From Alysiella filiformis (GTDB lineage Bacteria > Pseudomonadota > Gammaproteobacteria > Burkholderiales > Neisseriaceae): 64,000 bases of DNA. The stretch is from assembly GCF_014054525.1 (NCBI RefSeq), contig NZ_CP059564.1, positions 1,188,357 through 1,252,356 of the forward strand. The letters run 5' to 3'. Shown here in pieces: positions 34,741 to 43,832 of this stretch (its first letter is position 1; each line of letters starts with the position of its first letter). Both the position numbers and the translations under genes were made by a program. The notes beneath the pieces were generated by a model. The model had not been told where the DNA came from and did not search any database. It saw nothing but the letters and a program-made list of their open reading frames with translations.

Positions 34741-35907
34741 ATGAAAAAACAATATTTTGAACATAAAATAACTGATTTAAAATGGAAAGTTGAGCGAGTA
34801 AAAATCCATTTTCTTAAACAAAATTTTCGCATAAGTTATTTGGAAATTGAACAAATACAAACACAAATTAGCGAACTTCGTAATGAAATAAAGCAATATA
34901 CATGTAGTTTTGAAAGTAGGTATGAACCCAATTTGGTTGAATTGAAACAAGAATGTACGACCCAATTAGATAAATTGAGCCTTGATTTGAATAAGTTGGT
35001 TAATCAAGAAGATGGCTTTAATTATGGAAATAAAAGTTTTGCAGAAATTTTGTCTCCTTTGGTAACGCTTTTTATTGGTCTGTTACCCATAGCAGCGTTT
35101 TTCAATGCCTTAATTTTATATTATTATTTGAACCATTTGGGTTTAATAAATGTGTTTCCTTTGGTAGTTTATGATATTGGTTTGATACCGATTGTGGCAT
35201 TCTCCATTGTTTTAATGATATTTTTTAGCTTTGGGTTTGCTATTGAATTTCCTAATAAAAAGTTTAGATATTGGAAATTGCTTGGTATTTTTATTGTGGT
35301 GTACTTTTTTTCATTACTGGGTTTTTACCTAATTAGTGAAAATTGGAAAATTGGTGGCATTGCGGGTTTATTATGGGCTGCATTGGTTGTCCTGTTTTCT
35401 TGGTTAAGAAATAAAATCAATGAGTTTAAAAATTTTCGTGATGTAAAATGGATTCACTCAATATTGTTTATTGTTTTTTTTATTGTGATTTGGTGGGTTT
35501 TATGGTTTTCCAGTATTATGAAAACCCAACATGAGCAGCCTTTGAGTCAGGTTTTTGTATCATCTCGAATCACAGAACCAGACACAGACACTAAAATCTT
35601 TAAACTTAATATCAATTTCAGTAAAAATTTAAATGAAAATGAAAAAATGAAATTGGCTCAAATGTTTAGAGATAAACGGGAAAAGAATAAAGTGGAAATA
35701 CATTCTGCAATATGCCAATCTAATGATGATTATTTAATTGGTAAGTTAATGATTAAAACAAAAAATATTCATGTCCTTTGCCCAGTTGGAAAAGAATTAT
35801 CAGAACATCAAACAATAGGGAAGTTTTGTTATCAGTTTTCCGCAGGAGGGGCTTTCGGAGATGATTTGATTGATGTAACAGCCATTTGCCAAGTACCAAC
35901 AAAATAA
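34741..35907 (+). CDS. Membrane protein with N-terminal coiled coil
   Basis: 388 residues if it starts at the ATG at 34741; ATG codons at 34717 and 34723 are alternatives and none has a strong ribosome site. Residues 1-95 form a charged helix likely to be a coiled coil (IQTQISELRNEIKQYT). Four to six hydrophobic segments follow between about 110 and 270, then a soluble C-terminal domain with paired cysteines (SAICQSN, HVLCPVG, GKFCYQF, TAICQVP). Not recognised. It is AT-rich compared with its neighbours and may be acquired. Confidence 0.65.
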   Translation: MKKQYFEHKITDLKWKVERVKIHFLKQNFRISYLEIEQIQTQISELRNEIKQYTCSFESRYEPNLVELKQECTTQLDKLSLDLNKLVNQEDGFNYGNKSFAEILSPLVTLFIGLLPIAAFFNALILYYYLNHLGLINVFPLVVYDIGLIPIVAFSIVLMIFFSFGFAIEFPNKKFRYWKLLGIFIVVYFFSLLGFYLISENWKIGGIAGLLWAALVVLFSWLRNKINEFKNFRDVKWIHSILFIVFFIVIWWVLWFSSIMKTQHEQPLSQVFVSSRITEPDTDTKIFKLNINFSKNLNENEKMKLAQMFRDKREKNKVEIHSAICQSNDDYLIGKLMIKTKNIHVLCPVGKELSEHQTIGKFCYQFSAGGAFGDDLIDVTAICQVPTK

Positions 35908-35932
35908 AAATTAATCAAGAATTGAGTTTGAT

Positions 35933-37396
35933 ATGAATATGGAAAAAAATCAAGAGATGTTGTCTCTCAATCACCAAATCCTAGCTCAGCTCCGCTTACG
36001 CAGCAGCAATACCCCAATCCGCCACAATCAAAGCATCACAATTTTGAACAACAGCAGCGAAAATTTCCCCGAATGGTATGCTGCCATTGAATCGGCACAA
36101 CATTATGTTTTGATTGAAATGTACATTTTTGCCGACAACGATTTTGGCAAACAAATGCGCGATTTGCTCATTCGCAAACAGCAACAAGGCGTGCAAATTG
36201 TGCTGGTGTACGATTGGTTTGGTTGTATTGTGCCTGTTTTAAAACGGTTTTTTAAACCTTTGCAAAAGGCAGGGGCGATGTTGGTGGCTTATAATCCGAT
36301 TGGTTTTGCCAGTGGGGTGGGTTTGCTGTCGCGCAATCACCGCAAATCGTTTGTGATTGATGGTCATACCGCTTTTGTGAGTGGCTTGTGCATTTCGTCT
36401 GCGTGGCAGGGCAATGCACACAAAAATGTGGCAGAATGGCGCGATATTGGTGTGAAAATTCAAGGCGATGCGGTGCGTGATGTGATGGCTGCGTTTGCCG
36501 ATACCTTGTCTTCACAAAATCAAAAGCTGCCTGAAAGCATTGTTTTGCCTGCGTTTTCGGGCGATGAGGTTTCAGGCAGCCTGCGTGCAGGGGTGGTTGC
36601 CACCACGCCCAGCGACAACAACATGATGCGTTTGGATTTGAACGCCATTGCTTTGGCAAATCAACGACTTTGGATTACCGATGCCTATTTCATGCCCACG
36701 CGGCTCTACACCCAAGCCCTGATAAACGCCGCCCATGCAGGCGTGGACGTACGCATACTCGTGCCAAAAACGTCCGATATTCGCTGGATTGCGCGTGTGT
36801 CGCGAACGCGCTACCGTGAACTGTTGCAGGCAGGCGTGCGCGTGTTTGAGTGGAACGGCACGATGATACACGCCAAAGCCGCCATTGCCGATGGCGTGTG
36901 GGCGCGTGTTGGTTCAACCAATTTGAATTTTTCCAGTTGGCATTTCAACCGCGAATTGGACGTGATTATTGAAGACCAAAACACGGTTGCCCAATTATGC
37001 CATCATTTTTTGAAAGATTTGGACAACGCCACCGAAATCGTTTTGAACGACATTGAAGCCGCCGCCGTGCGCGAAAGTCGCCAAGCGCGTTTCAGGCAGC
37101 TCAAAGCGATGAATCGCCAGCAAGCCAAAGCCGTTGCACGACAAATGCTTGAATTATCACAGGCTTTTAAAGGAAACTGGCACAGTGGCAGCAATATTGT
37201 GGACAGCCGCGAAGCCAACGCCTATTTGAGTTTGGGTTTGACTTTATTGGGTTTTGCGGTGTTGTTGGCGTTTGCGCCGTATTTGTTGGTGGTGCCGATT
37301 ATTGTGTTGCTGGGCGTGGGTGGCATTTCTACCCTGATTTACGCTTTGCGGCAAAAGCGCAAAATCAAATCCAAACAAAAAGATAAATCATCATGA
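35933..37396 (+). CDS. Phospholipase D-type cardiolipin synthase-like enzyme
   Basis: 487 residues with two HKD motifs: NHRKSFVIDGHTAFVSG (about residue 138) and MIHAKAAIADGVWARVGSTN (about residue 312). This is the layout of ClsB/ClsC-type enzymes that join phospholipids to make cardiolipin. Unlike ClsA it has no N-terminal membrane pair, but a strongly hydrophobic region lies near the C-terminus (LSLGLTLLGFAVLLAFAPYL to about residue 470). An in-frame uptake sequence encodes VSGSLRAG. Its stop overlaps the next gene by four bases. Confidence 0.88.
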   Translation: MNMEKNQEMLSLNHQILAQLRLRSSNTPIRHNQSITILNNSSENFPEWYAAIESAQHYVLIEMYIFADNDFGKQMRDLLIRKQQQGVQIVLVYDWFGCIVPVLKRFFKPLQKAGAMLVAYNPIGFASGVGLLSRNHRKSFVIDGHTAFVSGLCISSAWQGNAHKNVAEWRDIGVKIQGDAVRDVMAAFADTLSSQNQKLPESIVLPAFSGDEVSGSLRAGVVATTPSDNNMMRLDLNAIALANQRLWITDAYFMPTRLYTQALINAAHAGVDVRILVPKTSDIRWIARVSRTRYRELLQAGVRVFEWNGTMIHAKAAIADGVWARVGSTNLNFSSWHFNRELDVIIEDQNTVAQLCHHFLKDLDNATEIVLNDIEAAAVRESRQARFRQLKAMNRQQAKAVARQMLELSQAFKGNWHSGSNIVDSREANAYLSLGLTLLGFAVLLAFAPYLLVVPIIVLLGVGGISTLIYALRQKRKIKSKQKDKSS

Positions 37397-37839
37397 ACCA
37401 AAAACAAAAAATCGTTTTGGCAGTAGGTTTATTGGTGTTTGGTTTATTGAAATTGGGTGGCATTTGGTGGTGGCAAAGCCAGCAAATTGCCAGCGAAACG
37501 CTGCCTGAAAGCTGTGAAATTGCCGTTTCAGGCTGCCCATTTGGGCAAAATGCGCGTTTGAAACTGGAAAACGTGTCGCACAACAACGCACCGTTTCGGA
37601 TTGTGGCAACAGGGCTGCCTGAAAGCACACAAAGTTTATCGGCAAGTTTCAGCATGCGCGATATGGACATGGGTTTCAATCGCTTTGATTTAAAACGGCA
37701 AAATGACGGAACGTGGCTGGCTGAAAACGTGCATTTGCCCCTGTGTACCCAAGCGCGGCACGATTGGCAAATTGAATGGACGCTGGACGGCAGCAAAAAA
37801 TTTCAGGCAGCATTTGAAACGCAAAAAGCGGCAAAATGA
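37393..37839 (+). CDS. Membrane-anchored protein of unknown function
   Basis: 148 residues. One N-terminal membrane helix (IVLAVGLLVFGLLKLGGIW) is followed by a periplasmic strand-rich domain of about 115 residues with three cysteines. The start overlaps the stop of the cardiolipin-synthase-like gene (ATGA), so the product probably works with it at the membrane. No domain recognised. Confidence 0.7.
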   Translation: MNQKQKIVLAVGLLVFGLLKLGGIWWWQSQQIASETLPESCEIAVSGCPFGQNARLKLENVSHNNAPFRIVATGLPESTQSLSASFSMRDMDMGFNRFDLKRQNDGTWLAENVHLPLCTQARHDWQIEWTLDGSKKFQAAFETQKAAK

Positions 37840-37990
37840 TGTTTCAGGCTGCCTGAAAAGCCATTTTGTGTTAAACTTCGCAAGTTTTTTTAACCATTCG
37901 CCAGCCTGAAATACTACCCATGCACATTGGGAAAAAGTGTGCATCAATAGTATTTTCGCGGCGGATATTTTTAAATTTGAAGGACAATTC

Positions 37991-40117
37991 ATGTTTAACA
38001 AACACATTAAATCATTTCAATACGGCGAACACACCGTAACATTAGAAACAGGCGAAATCGCACGCCAAGCCGCAGCCGCAGTCAAAGTGTCCATGGGCGA
38101 CACGGTGGTTTTGGTTGCCGTAACCACCAACAAAGACGTGAAAGAAGGTCAAGACTTCTTCCCCTTAACCGTGGATTATTTTGAGCGCACCTATGCCGCA
38201 GGTCGCATTCCCGGTGGTTTCTTCAAACGCGAAGGCAAACAAAGCGAAAAAGAAATCTTAACCAGCCGCTTGATTGACCGCCCAATCCGCCCCCTGTTCC
38301 CCGAAGGTTTCTACCACGATGTGCAAATCGTGGCGATGGTGGTGTCTGCCGACCCCGAAATTGACAGCGACATTCCCGCCATGATTGGTGCGTCTGCCGC
38401 TTTGGTATTGAGCGGTGTGCCGTTTGCAGGTCCAATCGGCGCAGCGCGTGTGGGCTACATCAACGACACCTATGTGTTGAACCCCAGCAAGCACCAATTA
38501 CACCGTTCACAACTGGATTTGGTGGTGGCAGGCACAGCCCAAGCCGTGTTGATGGTGGAATCCGAAGCCGATATTTTGCCCGAAGACGTGATGTTGGGCG
38601 CGGTGGTGTACGGTCATGAACAAATGCAAGCCGTGATTACCGCCATCAACGAATTTGCCGATGAAGTGAACCCCGAAGTGTGGGATTGGCAAGCTCCCGA
38701 ACCCAACACCGAATTGATTAACAAAGTGAAAGACATTTCAGGCAGCCTGATTGCGGAAGCCTTCAAAATCCGCCAAAAACAAGCGCGTGTGGCAAAATTG
38801 GACGAAGCATGGGCAGCCGTTGAAGCCGCATTGATTACCGAAGAAACCGACACTTTGGCAAAAAACGAAATCAAGGGCATTTTCAAACAGTTGGAAGCCG
38901 ATGTGGTACGCGGGCAAATCTTGGCAGGTCAGCCACGCATTGACGGACGCGACACACGCACCGTGCGCCCATTGAACATTCAAACCAATGTGTTGCCACG
39001 CACACACGGTTCAGCCTTGTTCACACGCGGCGAAACGCAAGCATTGGCAGTTGCCACTTTGGGTACAGCACGCGATGAGCAAATCATTGACGCATTGAGC
39101 GGCGAATACACCGACCGCTTTATGTTGCACTACAATTTCCCACCCTATTCCACAGGCGAAGTGGGTCGCGTGGGCGCACCCAAACGCCGCGAAATCGGTC
39201 ATGGTCGCTTGGCAAAACGCGCTTTGGTTGCCGTGTTGCCCAAACCCGAAGATTTCAGCTACACCATGCGCGTGGTTTCCGAGATTACCGAATCCAACGG
39301 TTCGTCTTCAATGGCGAGCGTGTGTGGCGGCTGTTTGAGTTTGTTGTCGGCAGGTGTGCCTTTGAAAGCGCATGTTGCAGGCATCGCCATGGGCTTGATT
39401 TTGGAAGACAATAAATTTGCCGTATTGACCGATATTTTGGGCGATGAAGACCATTTGGGCGACATGGATTTCAAAGTGGCAGGGACAACCGAAGGCGTAA
39501 CCGCTTTGCAAATGGACATTAAAATTCAAGGCATTACCAAAGAAATCATGCAAATTGCCTTGGCGCAAGCCAAAGAAGCGCGCATGCACATTTTGGCGCA
39601 AATGCAAGAAGCTGTTGCGGGTCCTCAAGAATTGTCGCAACACGCGCCACGCTTGTACACGATGAAAATCAACCCCGATAAAATCCGTGAAGTGATTGGT
39701 AAAGGTGGCGAAACCATTCGCGGTATCACAGCCGAAACCAACACCGAAATCAACATCGCCGATGATGGCACGGTAACGATTGCCGCCACCACCGCCGAAG
39801 CAGGCGAAGCCGCCAAACGCCGCATTGAACAAATCACAGCCGAAGTGGAAGTGGGCAAAGTGTATCAAGGCACCGTGGTGAAATTGTTGGACAACAATGT
39901 GGGCGCGATTGTGACCATCATGCCTGGTAAAGACGGTTTGGTACACATCAGCCAAATCTCCCACGAGCGCGTTCGCAATGTGAGCGATTATTTGCAAGTG
40001 GGTCAAGTGGTTACGGTTAAGGCTTTGGAAGTGGACGAGCGCGGTCGTGTGCGTTTGTCTATGAAAGCCTTGATTGACCAACCCACCAGTACGCCTTTGG
40101 AAGCGGCTGACATTTAA
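37991..40117 (+). CDS. pnp: Polynucleotide phosphorylase
   Basis: 3'-5' phosphorolytic exoribonuclease and part of the RNA degradosome. 708 residues: two RNase PH-like domains (first beginning near residue 12, second near 310 with [28 protein letters not shown]), a KH domain ([16 protein letters not shown], near 560) and an S1 domain ([17 protein letters not shown], near 625). The start at 37991 follows GAAGGACAATTC. rpsO, its usual upstream neighbour in other bacteria, is absent here. A candidate small RNA gene follows. Confidence 0.97.
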   Translation: MFNKHIKSFQYGEHTVTLETGEIARQAAAAVKVSMGDTVVLVAVTTNKDVKEGQDFFPLTVDYFERTYAAGRIPGGFFKREGKQSEKEILTSRLIDRPIRPLFPEGFYHDVQIVAMVVSADPEIDSDIPAMIGASAALVLSGVPFAGPIGAARVGYINDTYVLNPSKHQLHRSQLDLVVAGTAQAVLMVESEADILPEDVMLGAVVYGHEQMQAVITAINEFADEVNPEVWDWQAPEPNTELINKVKDISGSLIAEAFKIRQKQARVAKLDEAWAAVEAALITEETDTLAKNEIKGIFKQLEADVVRGQILAGQPRIDGRDTRTVRPLNIQTNVLPRTHGSALFTRGETQALAVATLGTARDEQIIDALSGEYTDRFMLHYNFPPYSTGEVGRVGAPKRREIGHGRLAKRALVAVLPKPEDFSYTMRVVSEITESNGSSSMASVCGGCLSLLSAGVPLKAHVAGIAMGLILEDNKFAVLTDILGDEDHLGDMDFKVAGTTEGVTALQMDIKIQGITKEIMQIALAQAKEARMHILAQMQEAVAGPQELSQHAPRLYTMKINPDKIREVIGKGGETIRGITAETNTEINIADDGTVTIAATTAEAGEAAKRRIEQITAEVEVGKVYQGTVVKLLDNNVGAIVTIMPGKDGLVHISQISHERVRNVSDYLQVGQVVTVKALEVDERGRVRLSMKALIDQPTSTPLEAADI

Positions 40118-40133
40118 CTAAACTACATTTGAG

Positions 40134-40159
40134 GCTGCCTGAATGCCTGTTCAGGCAGC
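40134..40159 (+). terminator. Uptake-sequence hairpin after pnp
   Basis: GCTGCCTGAA pairs with TTCAGGCAGC around the six-base loop TGCCTG. Confidence 0.55.
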
Positions 40160-40229
40160 ATGATTTGGGGATTTTGTGGGTGTTTACTTAACTTAAAGCA
40201 ATTTAATGCAATTTAATTGCAAAAAGCAC

Positions 40230-40258
40230 TTGACGAGTGTGAAAGAAAAGTACATAAT
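40230..40258 (+). promoter_or_regulatory. Strong promoter of the candidate small RNA
   Basis: TTGACG (40230-40235), a 17-base spacer and CATAAT (40253-40258) place a transcription start near 40265. Confidence 0.75.
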
Positions 40259-40264
40259 TCGCCC

Positions 40265-40359
40265 TGTTCTGTTACAGAGATGTGGCAGAATATTTCTCCT
40301 CTATTTCTCCTTTGTAGACTTGGCGCATACTCCTAACGGGGTGTGCGCATTTTTTTTTT
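40265..40359 (+). ncRNA. Candidate Hfq-dependent small RNA
   Basis: A roughly 95-base transcript without a reading frame, bounded by a sigma70-like promoter and a strong terminator: an 11-bp stem (40323-40333 with 40338-40348), TAAC loop and ten T. A small hairpin (TCTG-TTA-CAGA) lies near the 5' end. The single-stranded middle carries TATTTCTCCT twice (40291-40300 and 40302-40311), which is complementary to Shine-Dalgarno sites. This layout suggests a trans-acting regulator that blocks translation of several mRNAs, like the neisserial sibling small RNAs; identity with those is not shown here. Confidence 0.75.
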
Positions 40360-40477
40360 CGGCGCAAATGATGTAGTGCAATTCAAACACATCATCTATA
40401 ATTTGCGTTTTGTTGTATTCAGCATCTTTTCAGGCTGCCTTTCAGTACACGACATTTTTTGATATTGCCACAAACCT

Positions 40478-40573
40478 GCCCCATCCCCCTATGTAAGGGG
40501 GAGGGCTGGGGGTTAGAAACGCAAAGAGCCACCCCCACCCTAACCCTCCCCCGCCAGCAGGGGAGGGGACAGG
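40478..40573. repeat. Paired palindromic repeat, family B
   Basis: CCATCCCCCTATGTAAGGGG and CCCTCCCCCGCCAGCAGGGG are joined by a GC-rich linker. With the small RNA gene and two uptake sequences it accounts for the 536-base gap between pnp and ylqF. Confidence 0.8.
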
Positions 40574-40653
40574 TTGCAGACAGCCTGAAAGATTTTTGTC
40601 GTGTATTTTCAGGCTGCCTGAAAATCCGTTCCCATAAAAAAGAAAGCAAAAAC

Positions 40654-41592
40654 ATGGCAATCCAATGGTTCCCTGGACACATGAATAAGGCGAAAAAAGC
40701 CATCGCCGACCGCATTAAAACGGTGGATATGGTCATTGAAATGCTGGACGCGCGTTTGCCTGCGTCCAGCGAAAATCCGCTTTTGGCGCAACTGTCCAAA
40801 GGCAAGCCTAAACTGAAAATCTTAAATAAACAAGACCTTGCCGACCCTGAACGCACCACTATTTGGCTCAATCATTACAATCAACAAGCACACACCCAAG
40901 CGATTGCTTTGGACGCATCGGAAAAAGGCGCAACCGCCAAAATCACGCAAGCCTGTCGCCAAATGATGCCCAATCGGGGCGGTTTGGATAAGCCTTTGCG
41001 TGTGTTGATTTGTGGTATTCCGAATGTGGGCAAATCCACGCTCATCAATGGCATGATAGGCAAAAAATCCGCCAAAACGGGCAATGAACCTGGTATCACG
41101 AAAGCGGAACAACGGCTGTTTTTGGCAGACGATTTTTGGCTTTACGATACCCCTGGTATGTTGTGGCCGAAAATCATTGTGGAAGAAAGCGGCTACAATT
41201 TGGCGGCAAGTGGCGCGGTGGGGCGCAATGCGCTGGACGAAGAAGAAGTGGCGTTGGCATTGCTGGATTATTTGCGCCGCCATTATTTGATTTTATTGCA
41301 AAATCGCTATTCGCCCGACAAAGACCCGTCTAGCCATTGGGACGATGTGGCGTGGTTGGAATGGATTGCCCAAAAACGCGGGGCGCGTTTGGCTGGCGGT
41401 CGCGTGAATTACCAAAAAGCCGCCGAAGTGATTTTGACGGATTTTCGTGAAGGGGCAATGGGGCGCATTACGCTGGAAACGCCCAATCAGTGGGAACAAT
41501 GGCTCAAAATCGCCCGCAAACGCGAAGCGGAATTGAAAGCCCAGCGTGAAGCGAAAAAAGCGGCACGCAATGGGCAAAATCCCCAAGAATAA
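40654..41592 (+). CDS. ylqF: Ribosome biogenesis GTPase YlqF/RbgA
   Basis: Circularly permuted GTPase needed for late 50S assembly. 312 residues. The G4 motif KILNKQDLAD (about residue 60) comes before G1 GIPNVGKSTL (about 123) and G3 YDTPGMLWP (about 165), the permuted order that marks this family. The C-terminal helical part ends in a lysine-rich tail. The start at 40654 follows AGAAAGC; earlier in-frame codons run through repeats. Confidence 0.93.
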   Translation: MAIQWFPGHMNKAKKAIADRIKTVDMVIEMLDARLPASSENPLLAQLSKGKPKLKILNKQDLADPERTTIWLNHYNQQAHTQAIALDASEKGATAKITQACRQMMPNRGGLDKPLRVLICGIPNVGKSTLINGMIGKKSAKTGNEPGITKAEQRLFLADDFWLYDTPGMLWPKIIVEESGYNLAASGAVGRNALDEEEVALALLDYLRRHYLILLQNRYSPDKDPSSHWDDVAWLEWIAQKRGARLAGGRVNYQKAAEVILTDFREGAMGRITLETPNQWEQWLKIARKREAELKAQREAKKAARNGQNPQE

Positions 41593-41628
41593 TGCTTTCA
41601 GGCTGCCTGAAAAGCAGGAAAATGAATC

Positions 41629-42129
41629 ATGAAACGCATATTGTTGTTTTTCAGGAAGTTGTTTATTAAGGCAATGACATCGCTGGCGATTTTGTTGTGT
41701 TGGCTGACGTTGTTCACCATATTGAGTTTTTTGTTGAATGAAACGGTTAGTCTTTTTGCCACGCAACGCTATCAGCAAGGCGACACCCCGCACAAATGGT
41801 TTTCCGTGGCGGTGTATCGATTCGATGATAAAGGTGAACGTTTTGTTGGTATGAAACCATTGTTTGAATTAAATCAAAAAGATGAATTATGGCAAGAAAG
41901 CCAACCCTATGACAATTCAATGGGTTTTGGCGTGAAACAAATCGGCAAAGACACTTATCGCTTGCAGCAAGAAATTGGTTTGGGCATGGCATACATGGAC
42001 TATCGCATTGAAAATGGGCAGATTGTGCCTTTGCGTTTTGACCACCAATGGTATATCAGTTTGTGTGTGTTTGTGGCTTTGTTGATGGCGACTTATTGTA
42101 TGAATTTCATTTTGAAAAAAATGAAATAA
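41629..42129 (+). CDS. Membrane protein of unknown function
   Basis: 166 residues with a hydrophobic helix at about 14-38 and another at 145-160, and a periplasmic or cytoplasmic domain of about 100 residues between them (KWFSVAVYRFDDKGERFVGM). Not recognised. It lies 36 bases after ylqF, across an uptake sequence. Confidence 0.6.
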   Translation: MKRILLFFRKLFIKAMTSLAILLCWLTLFTILSFLLNETVSLFATQRYQQGDTPHKWFSVAVYRFDDKGERFVGMKPLFELNQKDELWQESQPYDNSMGFGVKQIGKDTYRLQQEIGLGMAYMDYRIENGQIVPLRFDHQWYISLCVFVALLMATYCMNFILKKMK

Positions 42130-42210
42130 ATCATTTCAGATGAAGTGAATTGTCCATTTTGGGTTTTCAGGCTGCCTGAAAAATCATTCCAATATTGAAA
42201 TCAAAAAATC

Positions 42211-43209
42211 ATGTTAGAAACCCTTTCTCCGACCATGCGCCGTGTGGTTTTGTTTTGGTTGCCTTTGCTGGCTTTGATTGTGGGCATGGCGTATTTTTCC
42301 CAAACGCGATACGACCCCAAAAAAGAAGCCAAATTGGGATTAGACCGCCTGAACCAATGGCGCAGACAAGCAGGTTTGAACACGCTTACCGTATCGCCCG
42401 AATTGCAACAAGCCGCACAAAAACACGCACTTTATTTAAGTAAAGACGCGGACGGACACGATGAACGCAACCGCAGCAATCCGCATTTTTCAGGCAGCAC
42501 ACCGCAAGAACGCGCCACCGCAGTGGGCTATGCCGCACCCATTGCCGAAAATTTGACGATTGGCAATTTTGCCCGTTCAGGCAGACGCAGCGTGGACGGC
42601 TTGATGACCGCACTCTACCACCGCCTTGCCATGCTCCACCCCGACCATGACGAGGCAGGCGCGGCGTGGTCGCGTGGCAAATACAGCGCGTTTGTGGTGA
42701 AACAAGGCAGCAGCCAAGACCGCATTTTATGCGACAATCCACCCCAATCGGGCGCACATCGCTATGTTTTGACCACACAATGTTTGGGACAAAAAACCGA
42801 AATCAAATTGAGCCAGTTGCCACCGCAATTTGTGGGGGCGGTCAAATTTCCCATTGGTGCAAACATAGACCCCAGCTATGACGGCAAAGAGCAGCCCAAT
42901 CCCATGCCCGAACACGGCAAAACAGGCAACCCAATTAGCATTGCGTTTTATGGCAATCAAAATGATATTGAAATGATTTCATTCAAACTTTTTGCGCCAA
43001 CGGGCGAAATCGCCCAAACCAAAATCCTGACCGCGCAAAACGACCCCAATCGCCAGCTCCACAAAACGGAATTTGCTTTGTTCCCCATTGAAGTGCTTGA
43101 ATTTAATACGCCTTATCGCGTTGAATTTCAATATCGTGAAAATGGGCAAAATCACACCGAAACATGGCAATTTACCACACGCAAAAAGCGGCATTTTTTG
43201 GAATTTTAA
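42211..43209 (+). CDS. CAP-domain (SCP-like) membrane-anchored protein
   Basis: 332 residues. One N-terminal membrane helix (VVLFWLPLLALIVGMAYF) anchors the protein outside the cytoplasm. The CAP domain follows from about residue 40: LGLDRLNQWRRQAGLNTLTV, QKHALYLSKD, YAAPIAENLTIG and HRLAMLHPDHDEAGAAW match the CAP signature order. The C-terminal 120 residues form a separate strand-rich domain. Bacterial CAP proteins are linked to envelope and spore functions, but no reaction is known for this one. Confidence 0.8.
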   Translation: MLETLSPTMRRVVLFWLPLLALIVGMAYFSQTRYDPKKEAKLGLDRLNQWRRQAGLNTLTVSPELQQAAQKHALYLSKDADGHDERNRSNPHFSGSTPQERATAVGYAAPIAENLTIGNFARSGRRSVDGLMTALYHRLAMLHPDHDEAGAAWSRGKYSAFVVKQGSSQDRILCDNPPQSGAHRYVLTTQCLGQKTEIKLSQLPPQFVGAVKFPIGANIDPSYDGKEQPNPMPEHGKTGNPISIAFYGNQNDIEMISFKLFAPTGEIAQTKILTAQNDPNRQLHKTEFALFPIEVLEFNTPYRVEFQYRENGQNHTETWQFTTRKKRHFLEF

Positions 43210-43259
43210 TGTTTCAGGCTGCCTGAAAATCAATTTAAATCATCAATTTTAAAATAATC

Positions 43260-43832
43260 ATGAATTTATCAAATGAATCTTTAATCGAAGCCGCTTTGCT
43301 CACGCAGCCTGAACCTTTGTCTGAAAGCACTTTACGCAAACTTGCCGAGCCGCCCCTTTCTGAAAACGAATTGGCAGATTGTTTGGCAATATTGCAAAAT
43401 CGTTGGCAAAACAGGGCGTTGCAATTACTCAAAACCGCACAAGGCTGGAAATTTCAAATTGTGGAAAGCGCGTTTGAACGCTTGGGCAGCCTGAACGAAC
43501 AGCGCACGCCACGTTATTCACGCGCGGTCATGGAAACATTGGCGATTATCGCGTATCAACAACCCGTTACGCGCGGCGACATTGAGCAGATTCGTGGAGT
43601 GTCCGTATCGCAAACTGTGATGCAAACGCTGCAAGAACGCGGTTGGATTGAAGTGATTGGGCAGCGCGATACGGTGGGCAAGCCGTCTTTGTGGGCAACC
43701 ACCGAGCAATTTTTGGTGGATTTGCAACTGCCCAGCTTGGGCGATTTGCCGCCTTTAACCGAATTGGGCGAATTGGTGCTGCCTGAAACCCCTGATTTGC
43801 CAAAAGAAAATGCCGAAAGCGAAACCGAATGA
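43260..43832 (+). CDS. scpB: Segregation and condensation protein B
   Basis: Winged-helix partner of ScpA in the SMC condensin that compacts chromosomes. 190 residues with the ScpB core LIEAALLTQPEPLSESTLRKL, RAVMETLAIIAYQQPVTRGDIEQIRGV and WIEVIGQRDTVGKPSLWATT. ScpA and Smc are not in the window. Its stop overlaps the acyltransferase start by four bases (ATGA). Confidence 0.94.
   Translation: MNLSNESLIEAALLTQPEPLSESTLRKLAEPPLSENELADCLAILQNRWQNRALQLLKTAQGWKFQIVESAFERLGSLNEQRTPRYSRAVMETLAIIAYQQPVTRGDIEQIRGVSVSQTVMQTLQERGWIEVIGQRDTVGKPSLWATTEQFLVDLQLPSLGDLPPLTELGELVLPETPDLPKENAESETE

Noticed and set aside
39308-40081. A 257-codon open frame opposite pnp
   Set aside because: Antisense shadow of the KH and S1 part of PNPase; no ribosome site or family likeness.
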